The notes under the pieces were generated by a model. It saw only the letters and a program-made list of their open reading frames with translations. It did no database searches and had not been told where the DNA came from. Both the position numbers and the translations under genes were made by a program. From positions 124,001 to 188,000 of the forward strand of contig NW_027476525.1 of assembly GCF_051020955.1 (NCBI RefSeq): a stretch of 64,000 nucleotides of DNA, given 5' to 3'. Source of the DNA: Megalopta genalis. Its lineage: Eukaryota; Arthropoda; Insecta; Hymenoptera; Halictidae. Positions 14,631 to 26,989 of the stretch are shown one piece after another (the first letter of the stretch is position 1; every line of letters starts with the position of its first letter).

Positions 14631-15276
14631 CATGCGGAAGCAAAGATTTAGCTTCAAATCCATGAGGAACCAAAGATTTAGCTTCAAATAATTGCGATAT
14701 ATATGATATAGCATCAAATGCAGACGAATCAAATGAGTTGGCTTCAAATCCAAGCGAAACACATGATTTAGCTTCAAACACTTGGGATATAAGTGATATA
14801 GCTTCAAATGCAGACGAATCAAACGAGTTAGCTCAAAAATCCATACGAAACGAATGATTTATCTTCAAATCAATGCGAAGTAGAAGGCTTAGTTGCAAAT
14901 ACATGCAAAACAATTGATCTAACTTCAGATACTTGCGATGTAAGTGATATAGTTTCAAATGCAGTCGAAACAAACCAGCTAGCTTCAACTCCATACGAAA
15001 CACATGATTTAGCCTCAAATCAATGCGAGGTAGAAGGCTTAGCTTCAAATCCATGAGAAGCAAATGATTTAGATTCAAATACTTGTGATATAAGTGATAT
15101 AGCTTCAAATGCAGACGAAACAAACGAGTTAGCTTCACATCCATGCGAAACACATGATTAAGGTTCAAATCAATGCTATGTAGAAGGATTAGCTTCAAAT
15201 CCAAGCGAGATACATGATTTAGCTTCAAATCAATGCGATGTAGAAGGTTTAGTTTCAAATCCATGCGGAATCAATG

Positions 15277-18060
15277 ATTTAGCTCCATAAAATTGCGATA
15301 TAAGTGATATAGCTTCAAATGTAGACGAATCAAACGAGTTAGCTTCAAAATCCATGCGAAACAAACCATTTGGCATCAAATCAATGCGAAGCAGAAGGCT
15401 TAGATTCAAATCCATGCGAAACAAATGATTTAGCTTCAAATACTTGCGATGTAAGTGATATAGTTTCAAATGCAGACGAAACAAACGAGGTAGCCTCAAC
15501 TCCATGCGACACTCATGACTTAGCTCCAAATCAATGCGATGTAGAAGGTTTAGCTTCAAATCCATACGAAACAAATGATTTAACATCAGATACTTGCGAT
15601 ATAAATGATATAGATTCAAATGCAGACGAAACTAACGAGTTAGAATCAAATCCAAGCGAAACTCATGATTTATCTTCAAATCAATGCGATGTAGAAGGTT
15701 TAGCTTCAAATCCAAGCGAAACACATGATTTAGCTTCAAATCAATGCGATGTAGAAGGCTCAGCTTCAAATCCATGCGGATCAAATGATTTAGCTTCAAA
15801 TACTTGCGATATAAGTGATATAGCTTCAAATGCAGACGAATCAAACGAGTTAGCTCAAAAATCCATGCGAAACAAATGATTTATCTTCAAATCAATGCGA
15901 TGTAGAAGGTTTAGCTTCAAATCCAAGCGAAACACATGATTTAGCTTCAAATCAATGCGATGTAGAAGGCTCAGCTTCAAATCCATGCGGATCAAATGAT
16001 TTAGCTTCAAATACTTGCGATATAAGTGATATAGCTTCAAATGTAGACGAATCAAACGAGTTGGCTTCAAAATCTATGCGAAACAAATGATTTAGCTTCA
16101 AATCAATGCGAAGAAGAAGGCTTAGATTCAAATCCATGCGAAACAAATGATTTTGCTTCAGATACTTGCGATGTAAGTGATATAGTTTCAAATGCAGACG
16201 AAACAAACGAGGTAGACTCAACTCCATGCGACACTCATGATATAGCTTCAAATCAATGCGATGTAGAAGGTTTAGCTTCAAATCCATGCGAAACAAATGA
16301 TTTAACATCAGATACTTGCGATATAAATGATATAGATTCAAATGCAGACGAATCAAACGAGTTGGCATCAAAATCTATGCGATACAAATGATTTAGCTTC
16401 AAATCAATGCGAAGAAGGAGGCTTAGATTCAAATCCATGCGAAACAAATGATTTTGCTTCAGATACTTGCGATGTAAGTGATATAGTTTCAAATGCAGAC
16501 GAAACAAACGAGGTAGACTCAAACTCCATGCGACACTCATGATATAGCTTCAAATCAATGCGATGTAGAAGGTTTAGCATCAAATCCATGCGAAACAAAT
16601 GATTTAACATCAGATACTTGCGATATAAATGATATAGATTCAAATGCAGACGAAACAAACGAGTTAGAATCAAATCCAAGCGAAACTCATGATTTATCTT
16701 CAAATCAATGCGATGTAGAAGGTTTAGCTTCAAATCCATGCGAAACACATGATTTAGCTTCAAATCAATGCGATGTAGAAGGCTCAGCTTCAAATCCATG
16801 CGGATCAAATGATTTAGCTTCAAATACTTGCGATATATGTGATATAGCTTCAAATGCAGACGAATCAAACGAGTTAGCTCAAAAATCCATGCGAAACAAA
16901 TGATTTATCTTCAAATCAATGCGATGTAGAAGGTTTAGCTTCAAATCCAAGCGAAACACATGATTTAGCTTCAAATCAATGCGAGGTAGAAGGCTTAGCT
17001 TCAAATCCATGAGAAACAAATGATTTAGATTGAGATACTTGTGATATAAGTGACATAGCTTCAAATGCAAACGAATCAAACGACTCAGCTTCAAAATCCA
17101 TGCGATACACATGATTTAGCTTCAAATTAATGCGATGAAGAAAGTTTAGCTTCAAATCCATGCGAAGCAAATGGTTTAGTTTCAGATACCTGCGATGTAA
17201 GTGATATAGCTTCAAATGCAGGTAAAACAAACGCGTTAGATTTAAATCCATGCGAAACACATCACTTAGCTGCAAATCAATGCGATGTAGAAGGTTTAGC
17301 TTCAAATCCATGCGAAAAAAATTTATTTAGCATCACGCACTTTGAATATAAGTGATATAGCTTCAAATGCACACCAATCAAACGAGTTAGCTTCAAAATC
17401 CATACGATACACATGATTTATCTTCAAATCAATGCGAAGTAGAAGGCTTAGTTGCAAATCCATGCGAAACAAATGATTTTGATTGATATACTTGCGATGT
17501 AAGTGATATAGTTTCAAATGCAGACGAAACAAACGAGGTAGCCTCAACTCCATGCGACACTCATGATTTAGCTTCAAATCAATGCGATGTAGAAGGTTTA
17601 GCTTCAAATCCATGCGAAACAAATGATTTAACATCAGATACTTGCGATATAAATGATATAGATTCAAATGCAGACGAAACAAACGAGTTAGCATCAAATC
17701 CAAGCGAAACTCATGATTTATCTTCAAATCAATGCGATGTAGAAGGTTTAGCTTCAAATCCATGCGAAACACATGATTTAGCTTCAAATCAATGCGATGT
17801 AGAAGGCTCAGCTTCAAATCCATGCGGATCAAATGATTTAGCTTCAAATACTTGCGATATAAGTGATATAGCTTCAAATGCAGACGAATCAAACGAGTTA
17901 GCTTCAACTCCATGCGAAACACATGATTTTGCTTCAAATCAATGCGATGCAGAAGGTTTAGCCTCAAATCAATGCGAAATAGAAGGCTTAGCTTCAAATC
18001 CATGCGACACAAATGATTAAGCTTCAAATCAATGCGATGTAGGAGGTTTAGCTTCAAATC
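15277..18060. repeat. Block B unit, copy 2
   Basis: This is the second copy, 3,430 bp downstream of copy 1 and 180 bp shorter at its left end. It opens with the same ccataaaattgcg monomer. At 18,061 it switches into further local copies of b-c-d-e-a stretches (18,061-18,540) instead of the gcggaagc monomers that follow copy 1. Confidence 0.83.
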
Positions 18061-18660
18061 CAAGCGAAACACATGATTTAGCTTCAAATCAATGCGATGT
18101 AGAAGGCTCAGCTTCAAATCCATGCGGATCAAATGATTTAGCTTCAAATACTTGCGATATAAGTGATATCGCTTCAAATCCAGACGAATCGAACGAGTTA
18201 GCTTCAACTCCATGCGAAACACATGATTTATCTTCAAATAAATGCGATGTAGAAGGTTTAGCTTCAAATCCATGCGAAACACATAATTTAGCTTCAAATC
18301 AATGCGATGTAGAAGGCTCAGCTTCAAATCCATGCGGATCAAATGATTTAGCTTCAAATACTTGCGATATAAGTGATATAGCTTCAAATGCAGACGAATC
18401 AAACGAGTTAGCTTCAACTCCATGCGAAACACATGATTTTGCTTCAAATCAATGCGATGTAGAAGGTTTAGCCTCAAATCAATGCGAAATAGAAGGCTTT
18501 GCTTCAAATCCATGCGACACAAATGATTAAGCTTCTGATATTTGCGAAAGTATTGATATAGCTTCAAATGCAGAGAAAACAAACAAGTAAGCTTGAAATC
18601 CAAGCGAAACACATGATTTATCTTCAAATCAATGCAATGTAGAAGGTTTAGCTTCAAATC

Positions 18661-19250
18661 CAAGCGAAACACATGATTTAGCTTCAAATCAATGCGAGGT
18701 AGAAGGCTTAGCTTCAAATCCATGAGAAACAAATGATTTAGATTCAGATACTTGTGACATAAGTGACATAGATTCAAATGCAGACGAATCAAACGACTCA
18801 GCTTCAAAATCCATGCGATACACATGATTTAGCTTCAAATTAATGCGATGAAGAAAGTTTAGCTTCAAATCCATGCGAAGCAAATGGTTTAGCTTCAGAT
18901 ACTTGCGATGTAAGTGATATAGCTTCAAATGCAGGCAAAACAAACGCGTTAGATTTAAATCCATGCGAAACACATCATTTAGCTGCAAATCAATGCGATG
19001 TAGAAGGTTTAGCTTCAAATCCATGCGAAAAAAATTTATTTAGCATCAAACACTTGGAATCTAAGTGATACAGCTTCAAATGCAGACCAATCAAACGAGT
19101 TAGCTTCAAAATCCATACGATACACATGATTTATCTTCAAATCAATGCGAAGTAGAAGGCTTAGTTGCAAATCCATGCGAAACAAATGATTTTGCTTGAG
19201 ATACTTGCGATGTAAGTGATATAGTTTCAAATGCAGACGAAACAAACGTG
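18661..19250. repeat. Block B unit, third partial copy
   Basis: About 590 bp matching 16,948-17,530 at an offset of 1,713 bp, and 13.5-14.1 kb at an offset of 5,143 bp. Shared marks are the gcgatgaagaaagtttagc monomer and the acgcgttagatttaaatcc variant. The copies part after about 19,250. Confidence 0.75.
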
Positions 19251-19479
19251 CTAGCTTCAACTCCATGCGAAACACATGATTTAGCTTCACATCAATGCGA
19301 TGTAGAAGGCTTAGTTTCAAATCCATGCGGATCAAATGATTTAGCTTCTAATACTTGCGATAAATATGATATAGCTTCAGATGCAGTCGAAACAAACGAG
19401 TTAGCTTCAAATCCATGCGAAACACATGATTTAGATCCAAATCAATGCGAAGGAGAAGATTTAGCTTCAAATCCATGCG

Positions 19480-19950
19480 AAACAAATGATTTAGCTTCAT
19501 ACACTTGGGATATAAGTGATATAATTACAAATGCAGTCGAATCAAACGAGTTAGCTTTAAAATCCATACGATACACATGATTTTGCTTCGAATCAATGCG
19601 AAATAGAAGGTTAAGCTTCAAATCCAAGCGAAATACATGATTTAGCTTCAAATCAATGCGATGTAGGAGGTTTAGCTTCAAATCCATGCGGAAGCAAAGA
19701 TTTAGCGTCAAATCCATGCGGAACCAAAGATTTAGCTTCAAATAATTGCGATATATGTGATATAGCATCAAATGCAGACGAATCAAATGAGTTGGCTTCA
19801 AAATCCATGCGAAACAAATTATTTAGCTTTAAATACTTGGGTTATAAGTGATATAGCTTCAAATGCAAACGAATCAAACGAGCTAGCTCAAGAATCCATG
19901 CGAAACAAATGATTTATCTTCAAATCAATGCGATGTAGAAGGCTTAGCTA
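19480..19950. repeat. Segment shared with 3.15-3.62 kb
   Basis: This segment of about 470 bp matches 3,147-3,617 at an offset of 16,333 bp. It includes two adjacent gcggaa monomers (gcggaagc then gcggaacc) and the tgggttataagtgatat monomer followed by gcaaacgaatc. A match at this distance, with different flanks, points to exchange or copying between distant parts of the array. Confidence 0.7.
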
Positions 19951-20875
19951 CAAATCCATGCGAAACAAATGATTTAGCTTCAGATACTTGCGATGTAAGT
20001 GCTATAGCTTCAAATGCAGACGAAACTAACGAGTTAGATTCAAATCCATGCGAAACACATGATTTAGCTGCAAATCAATGCGATGTAGAAGGTTTAGCTT
20101 CAAATCCATGCGAAACAAATGATTTAGCTTCAAACGCATGGGATATAAGTGATATAGCTTCAAATGCAGACGAAACAATCGAGCTAGCTTGAAATCCATG
20201 CGAAACACATGATTAACTTCAAATCAATGCGAAGTAGAAGGCTTAGCTTCGAATCCATGCGAATCACATGATTTAGCTTCAAATCAATTCGATGTAGAAG
20301 GTTTAGCTTCAAATCTATGGGTCACAAATGATTTGGCTTCAGATATGTGCGATACAAATGATATAGCTTCAAATGCACACGAAACAAACGAGTTAGCTTA
20401 ATATCCAAGCGAAACACATGATTTAGCTTCAAATCAATGCGAGGTAGAAGGATTAGCTTCAAATCCATGCGAAGCAAATGATTGATCTTCAAACACTTGT
20501 GATATAAGTGATAAAGATTCAAATGCAGACGAATCAAACGAGTTAGCTTCAAAATCCATGCGATACACATGATTTAGCTTCAAATCAATGCGAGGTAGAA
20601 GGCTTAGCTTCAAATCCATGAAAAACAAATGATTTAGGTTCAGATACTTGCGACATAAGTGATATAGCTTCACATGCAGCCGAATCAAACGAGTTAGTTT
20701 CAAATCTAAGCGAAGCACATGATTTAGCTTCAAATCGATGCGATGTAGAAGGTTTAGCTTCAAATCCATGCGAAACAAATGATTTAGCTTCAGATACTTG
20801 CGATATATGTGATATAGGTTCAATTGCATACGAAACAAACGAGCTAGCTTCAACTCCATGCGACACTCATGATTT

Positions 20876-21026
20876 AGCTTCAAAACAATGCGATGTAGAA
20901 GGTTTAGCTTCAAATCAATGCGATGTAGAAGGTTTAGATTCAAATCAATGCGATGTAGAAGGTTTAGCTTCAAATCAATGCGATGTAGAAGGTTCAGCTT
21001 CAAATCAATGCTAATATAGAAGGTTT
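20876..21026. repeat. Run of five class c monomers
   Basis: Five class c monomers lie head to tail instead of the usual one. The last carries taatatag in place of cgatgtag, which adds one base. Confidence 0.85.
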
Positions 21027-21600
21027 AGCTTCAAATCCAAGCGACACAAATGATTTAGCTTCACATACTTGCGATATATGTGATATAGGTACACACATAG
21101 GTAGACACATGATTTAGCTTCAAATCAATGCGATGTAGAAGGTTTAGCTTCACATCCATGCGAAACCAATGATTTATCTGCAGATACTTGCGATATAAGG
21201 GATATATCTTCAAATGCATACGTAACAATCGAGTTAGCTTCAAAATCCACGCGATACACATGATTTAGCTTCAAATCAATGCGATGTAGAAGGCTTAGCA
21301 TCAAATCCATGCGAATCAAATGATTTAGCTTCAGATACGAGCGATATAAGTGATATAGCTACAAATGCAGGGGAAACTAACGAACTAGCTTCTATTCCAT
21401 GCAAAACACATGATTAAGCTTCAAATCAATGCTATGTAGAACGTTTAGCTTAAAATCCATGAGACGCAAATGATTTAGCTTCGAATACTTGCGATAGAGG
21501 TGACAAAGCTTTAAATGCAGACGAAACAAACGCGGTAGCTTCCATTCCAATCGAAAAACATGATTTAGCTTCAAATCAATGCGATGAAGAAGGTTTAGCT
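21005..21600. repeat. Block C segment, pairs with 25,174-25,770
   Basis: About 600 bp recurs 4,169 bp downstream. Both copies begin in the taatatagaagg monomer and contain the aberrant gtacacacat monomer, the gcatacgtaacaatcg (gtatacgtaac in the second copy) monomer and the cttgcgatagaggtgacaaagc monomer. The same set recurs at 33.6-34.2 kb and, shortened, at 36.8-37.2 kb. Confidence 0.8.
21089..21114. repeat. Aberrant gtacacacat monomer, copy 1
   Basis: The usual a and b monomers are replaced by a single 29-bp unit containing gtacacacataggtagacac. It is the most diverged monomer type seen. Copies lie at 21,089, 25,258, 33,719 and 36,871, and serve as a diagnostic marker of one lineage. Confidence 0.85.
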
Positions 21601-22710
21601 TCAAATCCATGCGAAACACATGATTAAGCGTCAAATGCATGCGATGCACATGATTTTGGTTCAAATTGATGCCAAACACATGGTTTAGCTACAAAATCAT
21701 TCGAAACAAATGGTTTAGATTCAAATCAATGCGATGAAGAAGGTTTAGCTTCGAATACATACGAAACAGATGATTCAGCTTCGGATACTTACGAGATAAT
21801 TGATATAGCTTGAAATGCAGTCGAAATAAACGAGTTAGATTCAAATCCATGCGAAACCAATGATTTAGCTTCAAATACAAGCGATATAAGTGATATAGCT
21901 TCAAATGCATACGAAACAAACGAGTTAGCTTCAAATCCATGCGAAGCAAATGATTGAGCTTGAAACACTTGGGATATAGGTGATATAGATTCAACAGAAT
22001 GCGAAACAAACGAGTTAGCTTCAAATCCATGCGAAACACATGATTTAGCTGCAAATCATTGCGATGTAGAAGGTTTAGCTTCAAATCCATGCGAAACAAA
22101 TGATTTAGCTTCAAACGCTTGGAATATAAGTGATATAGCTTCAAATGCAGACGGAACAATCGAGCTAGCTTCAAATCCAAGCGAAACAAATGATTCAGTA
22201 TCAAATCAATGCGAAGCAGAAGGATTAGCTTCAAATACATGCAGAACAAATGATTTAGCTTCAAATACTTGCGATATAAGTGATATAGATTCAACTGCAG
22301 GAGAAACAAACCAGTTAGCTTCAATGCCATGCGAAACACATGATTTAGTTAAAATTAATGCGATGTAGTAGGTTTAGCTTCAATTCCACGCGAAACAAAT
22401 GATTTTGCTTCAAACACTTGGCATATAAGTGATATAGCTTGAAATACAGACGAAACAAACGAGTTAGCCTCAAATCCATGTGAAACACATGATTTAGCAG
22501 CAAATCAATGCGATGTAGAAGGTTTAGCTTCAAATCCAAGCGAAAAGCATGATTTAGCACAGTAAGTTGCGATGTAAGTGATGTAGTTTCAAATGCAGAC
22601 GAAACAAACGAAGCTAGCTTCAACTCCATGCAAAACACATGACTAAGCTTCAAATCAATGCAATGTAGAAGGTTTAGCTTCAAATCCATGCGACACATAT
22701 GATTTAGCTT

Positions 22711-23040
22711 CAGATACTTGCGATATAAGTGATATAGCTTCAAATGACGAGGGTACAAACGAGTTAGCTTCATATCCAAGCGAAACACATGATTTATCTT
22801 CAAATGAATGCGATGTAGAAGGTTTAGCTTCAAATCCAAGCGGAACAAATGATTTAGCTTCAGATACTTGCGATATAAGTGATATAGCTTCAAATGCCGA
22901 GGGATCAAACGAGTTAGATTCATATCCAAGCGAAACACATGATTTATCTTCAAATGAATGCGATGTAGAAGGTGTAGCTTCAAATCCAAGCGGAACAAAT
23001 GATTTAGCTTCAGATACTTGCGGTATAAGTGATATAGGTT
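22711..23040. repeat. Adjacent 150-bp pentamers
   Basis: Consecutive class e monomers start at 22,711, 22,861 and 23,011, exactly 150 bp apart. The pentamers between them share catatccaagcgaaac and ccaagcggaacaaatg variants, so they look like a recent local duplication. This is a clear view of the basic pentamer. Confidence 0.85.
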
Positions 23041-24120
23041 CAAATGCAGAGGAAACAAACGAGCTAGCTTCAACTCCATGCGACACTCATGATTTAGCTT
23101 CAAATCAATGCGAAGTAGAAGGCTTGGCTTCAATTCCATGCGAAACACATGATTTAGCTTCAAGTCAATGCGATGTAGAAGGTTTAGCTTCAAATCAATT
23201 CGATGTAGAAGGTTTAGCTTCAAGTCCATGCGACACAAATCATTTAGCATCAGATACATGCGATATAAGTGATATAGCTTCAAATGCAGGAGACAAACGA
23301 GTTAGCTTCAACTCCATGTAAAACACATGACTAAGCTTCAAATCAATCCAGTGTAGAAGGTTTAGCTTCAAATCCATGCGAAGCAAATGATTTAGGTTCA
23401 GATACTTGCGACATAAGTGATACAGCTTCAAATGCAGACGAAACAAACGAGTTAGCTTCAAATCCATGCGAAACACATGATTTAGCTGCAAATCAATGCG
23501 ATGTAGAAGGTTTAGCTTCAAATCCATGCGAAACAAATGATTTAGCTTCAAACGCTTGGGATATAAGTGATATAGCTTCAAATGCAGACGAAACAAACGA
23601 GTTAGCCTCAAATCCATGCGAAACACATGATTTAGCTGCTAATCAATGCGATGTAGAAGGTTTAGCTTCAAATCCAAGCGAAAAGCATGATTTAGCACAG
23701 TAAGTTGCGATGTAAGTGATATAGTTTCAAATGCAGACGAAACAAACGAGCTAGCTTCAACTCCATGCAAAACACGTGATTTAGCTTCAAATCAATGCGA
23801 TGTAGACGGTGTAGCTTCAAATCCAAGCGGAACAAATGATTTAGCTTCAGATACTTGCGATATAAGTGATATAGCTTCAAATGCCGAGGGAACAAACGAG
23901 TTAGCTTCATATCCAAGCGAAACACATGATTTAGCTTCAAATCAATGCGATGTAGAAGGTTTAGCTTCAAATCCATACGCTACAAGTGATTTAGCTTCAG
24001 ATACTTGCGATATAAATAATATAGCTTCAAATGCAGACGAAACAAACGAGTCAGCTTAATATCCAAGCGAAACACATGATTTAGCTTCAAATCAATGCGA
24101 TGTAGAAGATTTAGCTTGAA

Positions 24121-25020
24121 ATCCATGCGAAACACATGATTTAGCTTCAAGGCAATGCGATGTAGAAGGTTTAGCTTCAAATCAATTCGATGTAGAAGGT
24201 TTAGCTTCAAACCTATGGGACACAAAAGATGTGGCTTCAGATATGTACGATACAAATGATATAGCTTCAAATGCACACGAAACAAACGAGTTAGCTTCAC
24301 ACCCATGCGAAACAAATGGTTTAGCTACAAATACTTGTGTTACACCTTATTCAGCTACAAATGCATGCGAAACAAATGAGTTAGCTTCAGATATTTGCGA
24401 TATAAGTGATATAGCTTCAAATGCAGACGAAACAAACGAGTTAGCATCTTATCCAAGCGAAACATATGATTTAGCAGCAAATCAATGCGATGTAGAAGTT
24501 TTAGCTTCAACGACATGCGAAACACGTGATTTAGCTTCAGATACTAGCGATATAAGTTATATAGCTTCAAATGCAGACGAAACAAACGAGTTAGCTTAAT
24601 ATCCAAGCGAAACACATGATTTAGCTTCAAATCAATGCGAGGTAGAAGGATTAGCTTCAAATCCATGCGAAGCAAATGATTCATCTTCAAACACTTGTGA
24701 TATAAGTGATAAAGATTCAAATGCAGACGATTCAAACGAGTTAGCTTCAAAATCCATGCGATACACATGATTTAGCTTCAAATCAATGCGAGGTAGAAGG
24801 CTTAGCTTCAAATCCATGAAAAACAAATGATTTAGGTTCAGATACTTGCGACATACGTGATATAGCTTCACATGCAGCCGAATCAAACGAGTTAGCTTCA
24901 AATCTAATCGATGCACATGATTTAGCTTCAAATCAATGCGATGTAGAAGGTTTAGCTTCAAATCCAAGGGAAACACATGATTTAGCTTCAAATCAATGCG
25001 TACTAAATGTCTTAGCTTCA
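24121..25020. repeat. Segment shared with 42,126-42,905 (18 kb away)
   Basis: About 0.9 kb recurs at an offset of 18,005 bp. Both copies contain the rare monomer acttgtgttacaccttattc (ttatacc in the other copy) and the gcgatacaaatgatatagc variant. From about 24.8 kb the offset becomes 17,884, so the distant copy lacks 121 bp, four monomers plus one base. Confidence 0.82.
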
Positions 25021-25257
25021 AATCCATGCGAAGCAAATGATTGATCTTCAAACACTTGTGATAAAAGTGATAAAGATTCAAATGCAGACGAATCAAACGA
25101 GTTAGCTTCAAAATCCATGCGATACACATGATTTAGCTTCAAATCAATGCGATGTGGAAGGTTTAGCTTCGAATCAATGTTAATATAGAAGGTTTACCTT
25201 CAAATCCAAGCGACACAAATGATTTAGCTTCAAATACTTGCGATATATGTGATATAG

Positions 25258-25283
25258 GTACACACATAGGTAGACACATGATT
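25258..25283. repeat. Aberrant gtacacacat monomer, copy 2
   Basis: Same diverged a/b fusion monomer as at 21,089, exactly 4,169 bp downstream. Confidence 0.85.
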
Positions 25284-26989
25284 TAGCTTCAAATCAATGC
25301 GATGTAGAAGGTTTAGCTTCACATCCATGCGAAACCAATGATTTATCTGCAGATACTTGCGATATAAGTGATATAGCTTCAAATGTATACGTAACAATCG
25401 AGTTAGCTTCAAAATCCACGCGATACACATGATTTAGCTTCAAATCAATGCGATGTAGAAGGCTTTGTATCAAATCCATGCGAATCAAATGATTTAGCTT
25501 CAGATACGAGCGATCTAAGTGATATAGCTGCAAATGCAGGGGAAACTAACGAACTAGCTTCAATTCCATGCAAAACACATGATTAAGCTTCAAATCAATG
25601 CTATGTAGAAGGTTTAGCTTAAAATCCATGAGACGCAAATGATTTAGCTTCGAATACTTGCGATAGAGGTGACAAAGCTTTAAATGCAGACGAAACAAAC
25701 GCGGTAGCTTCCATTCCAAGCGAAAAACATGATTTAGCTTCAAATCAATGCGATGTAGAAGGTTTAGCTTCAAATCCATGCGAAACAAATGATTTAGCTT
25801 CAAACGCTTGGGATATAAGTGATATAGCTTCAAATGCAGACGGAACAATCGAGCTAGCTTCAAATCCAAGCGAAACAAATGATTCAGTATCAAATCAATG
25901 CGAAGCAGAAGGATTAGCTTCAAATCCATGCGGAACAAGTGATTTAGCTTCAAATACTTGCGATATAAGTGATATAGATTCAACTGCAGGAGAAACAAAC
26001 CAGTTAGCTTCAATGCCATGCGAAACACATGATTTAGTTAAAATTAATGCGATGTAGTAGGTTTAGCTTCAATTCCACGCGAAACAAATGATTTTGCTTC
26101 AAACACTTGGCATATAAGTGATATAGCTTCAAATGCAGACAAAACAAACGAGTTAGCCTCAAATCCATGCGTAACACATAATTTAGCTGCAAATCAATGC
26201 GATGTAGAAAGTTTAGCTTCAAATCCAAGCGAAAATCATGATTTAGCACAGTGAGTTGCGATGTAAGTGATGTAGTTTCAAATGCAGACGAAACAAACGA
26301 GCTAGCTTCAACTCCATGCAAAACACATGATTAAGCTTCAAATCAATGCAATGTAGAAGGTTTAGCTTCAAATCCTTGCGACACATATGATATAGCTTCA
26401 GATACTAGCGATATAAGTGATATAGCTTCAAATGACGTGGGTACAAACGAGTTAGCTTCATATCCAAGCGAAACACATGATTTAGCTTCAAATCAATGCA
26501 ATGTAGAAGGTTTACCTTCAAATCCATGCGACATATATGATTTACCTTCAGATACTTGCGATATATGTGATATAGGTTCAAATGCATACGAAACAAACGA
26601 GTTAGATTCAAATCCATGCGAAACACTTGATTCAGCTACAAATCAATGCGATGTAGAAGGATTAGCTTCAAATCCGTGCGAAGCAAGTGATTGTGCTTGA
26701 AACACTTGGGATATAGGTGATATAGATTCAACAGCATGCGAAACAAACGAGTTAGCTTCAACTCCATGTAAAACACATGACTAAGGTACAAATCAATCAA
26801 GTGTAGAAGGTTTAGCTTCAAATCCATGCGAAGCAAATTATTTAGGTTCAGATACTTGCGACATAAGTGATACAGCTTCAAATGCAGACGAAACAAACGA
26901 GTTAGCTTAATATCCAAGCGAAACACATGATTTAGCTTCAAATCAATGCGATGTAGAAGGTTTAGCTTCAAATCCATGCGAAACCAATG

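Larger units (their letters stand above)
11660..20000. repeat. Block B: 3,430-bp tandem duplication
   Basis: Most of 11.67-14.63 kb recurs at 15.28-18.06 kb with an offset of 3,430 bp (3,610 bp at the left edge, before a 180-bp internal difference). A third partial copy starts near 18,661. The block is enriched in monomers with gaaggctcagcttc and gcggatcaaatgattt, and with cactcatgattt or cactcatgatat. It contains the longest uninterrupted minus-strand frame (17,323-18,825), which I judge to be a by-product of the repeat. The 19.25-20 kb part holds ordinary monomers and a segment shared with 3.15-3.62 kb. Confidence 0.9.
20000..26700. repeat. Block C: copies about 3.7-4.2 kb apart
   Basis: Three offset classes link the two halves of this block: 4,198 bp (20.39-20.74 to 24.59-24.94 kb), 4,169 bp (21.0-21.6 to 25.17-25.77 kb) and 3,689 bp (22.09-22.69 to 25.78-26.38 kb). 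The falling offsets show segments lost from the second half. Typical variants are tggttcaaattgatgcc, cagtaagttgcgatg and gacggaacaatcgagc. Monomers lie in the a-b-c-d-e order, with one a-b-c-b-c-d-e heptamer at about 20.16-20.37 kb. No gene is seen. Confidence 0.87.

Noticed and set aside
17323..18825. 500-residue minus-strand open frame as a real gene
   Set aside because: It is only the satellite read in a stop-free frame: ten-residue periodicity throughout, start codon supplied by a cat in the monomer, no promoter, splice or codon-use signal, and it ends in ordinary satellite. Similar frames occur all over the array.
21089..21114. Insertion of a mobile element at the gtacacacat monomer
   Set aside because: Only about 20 bp departs from the monomer. 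There are no target-site duplications, terminal repeats or open frame.
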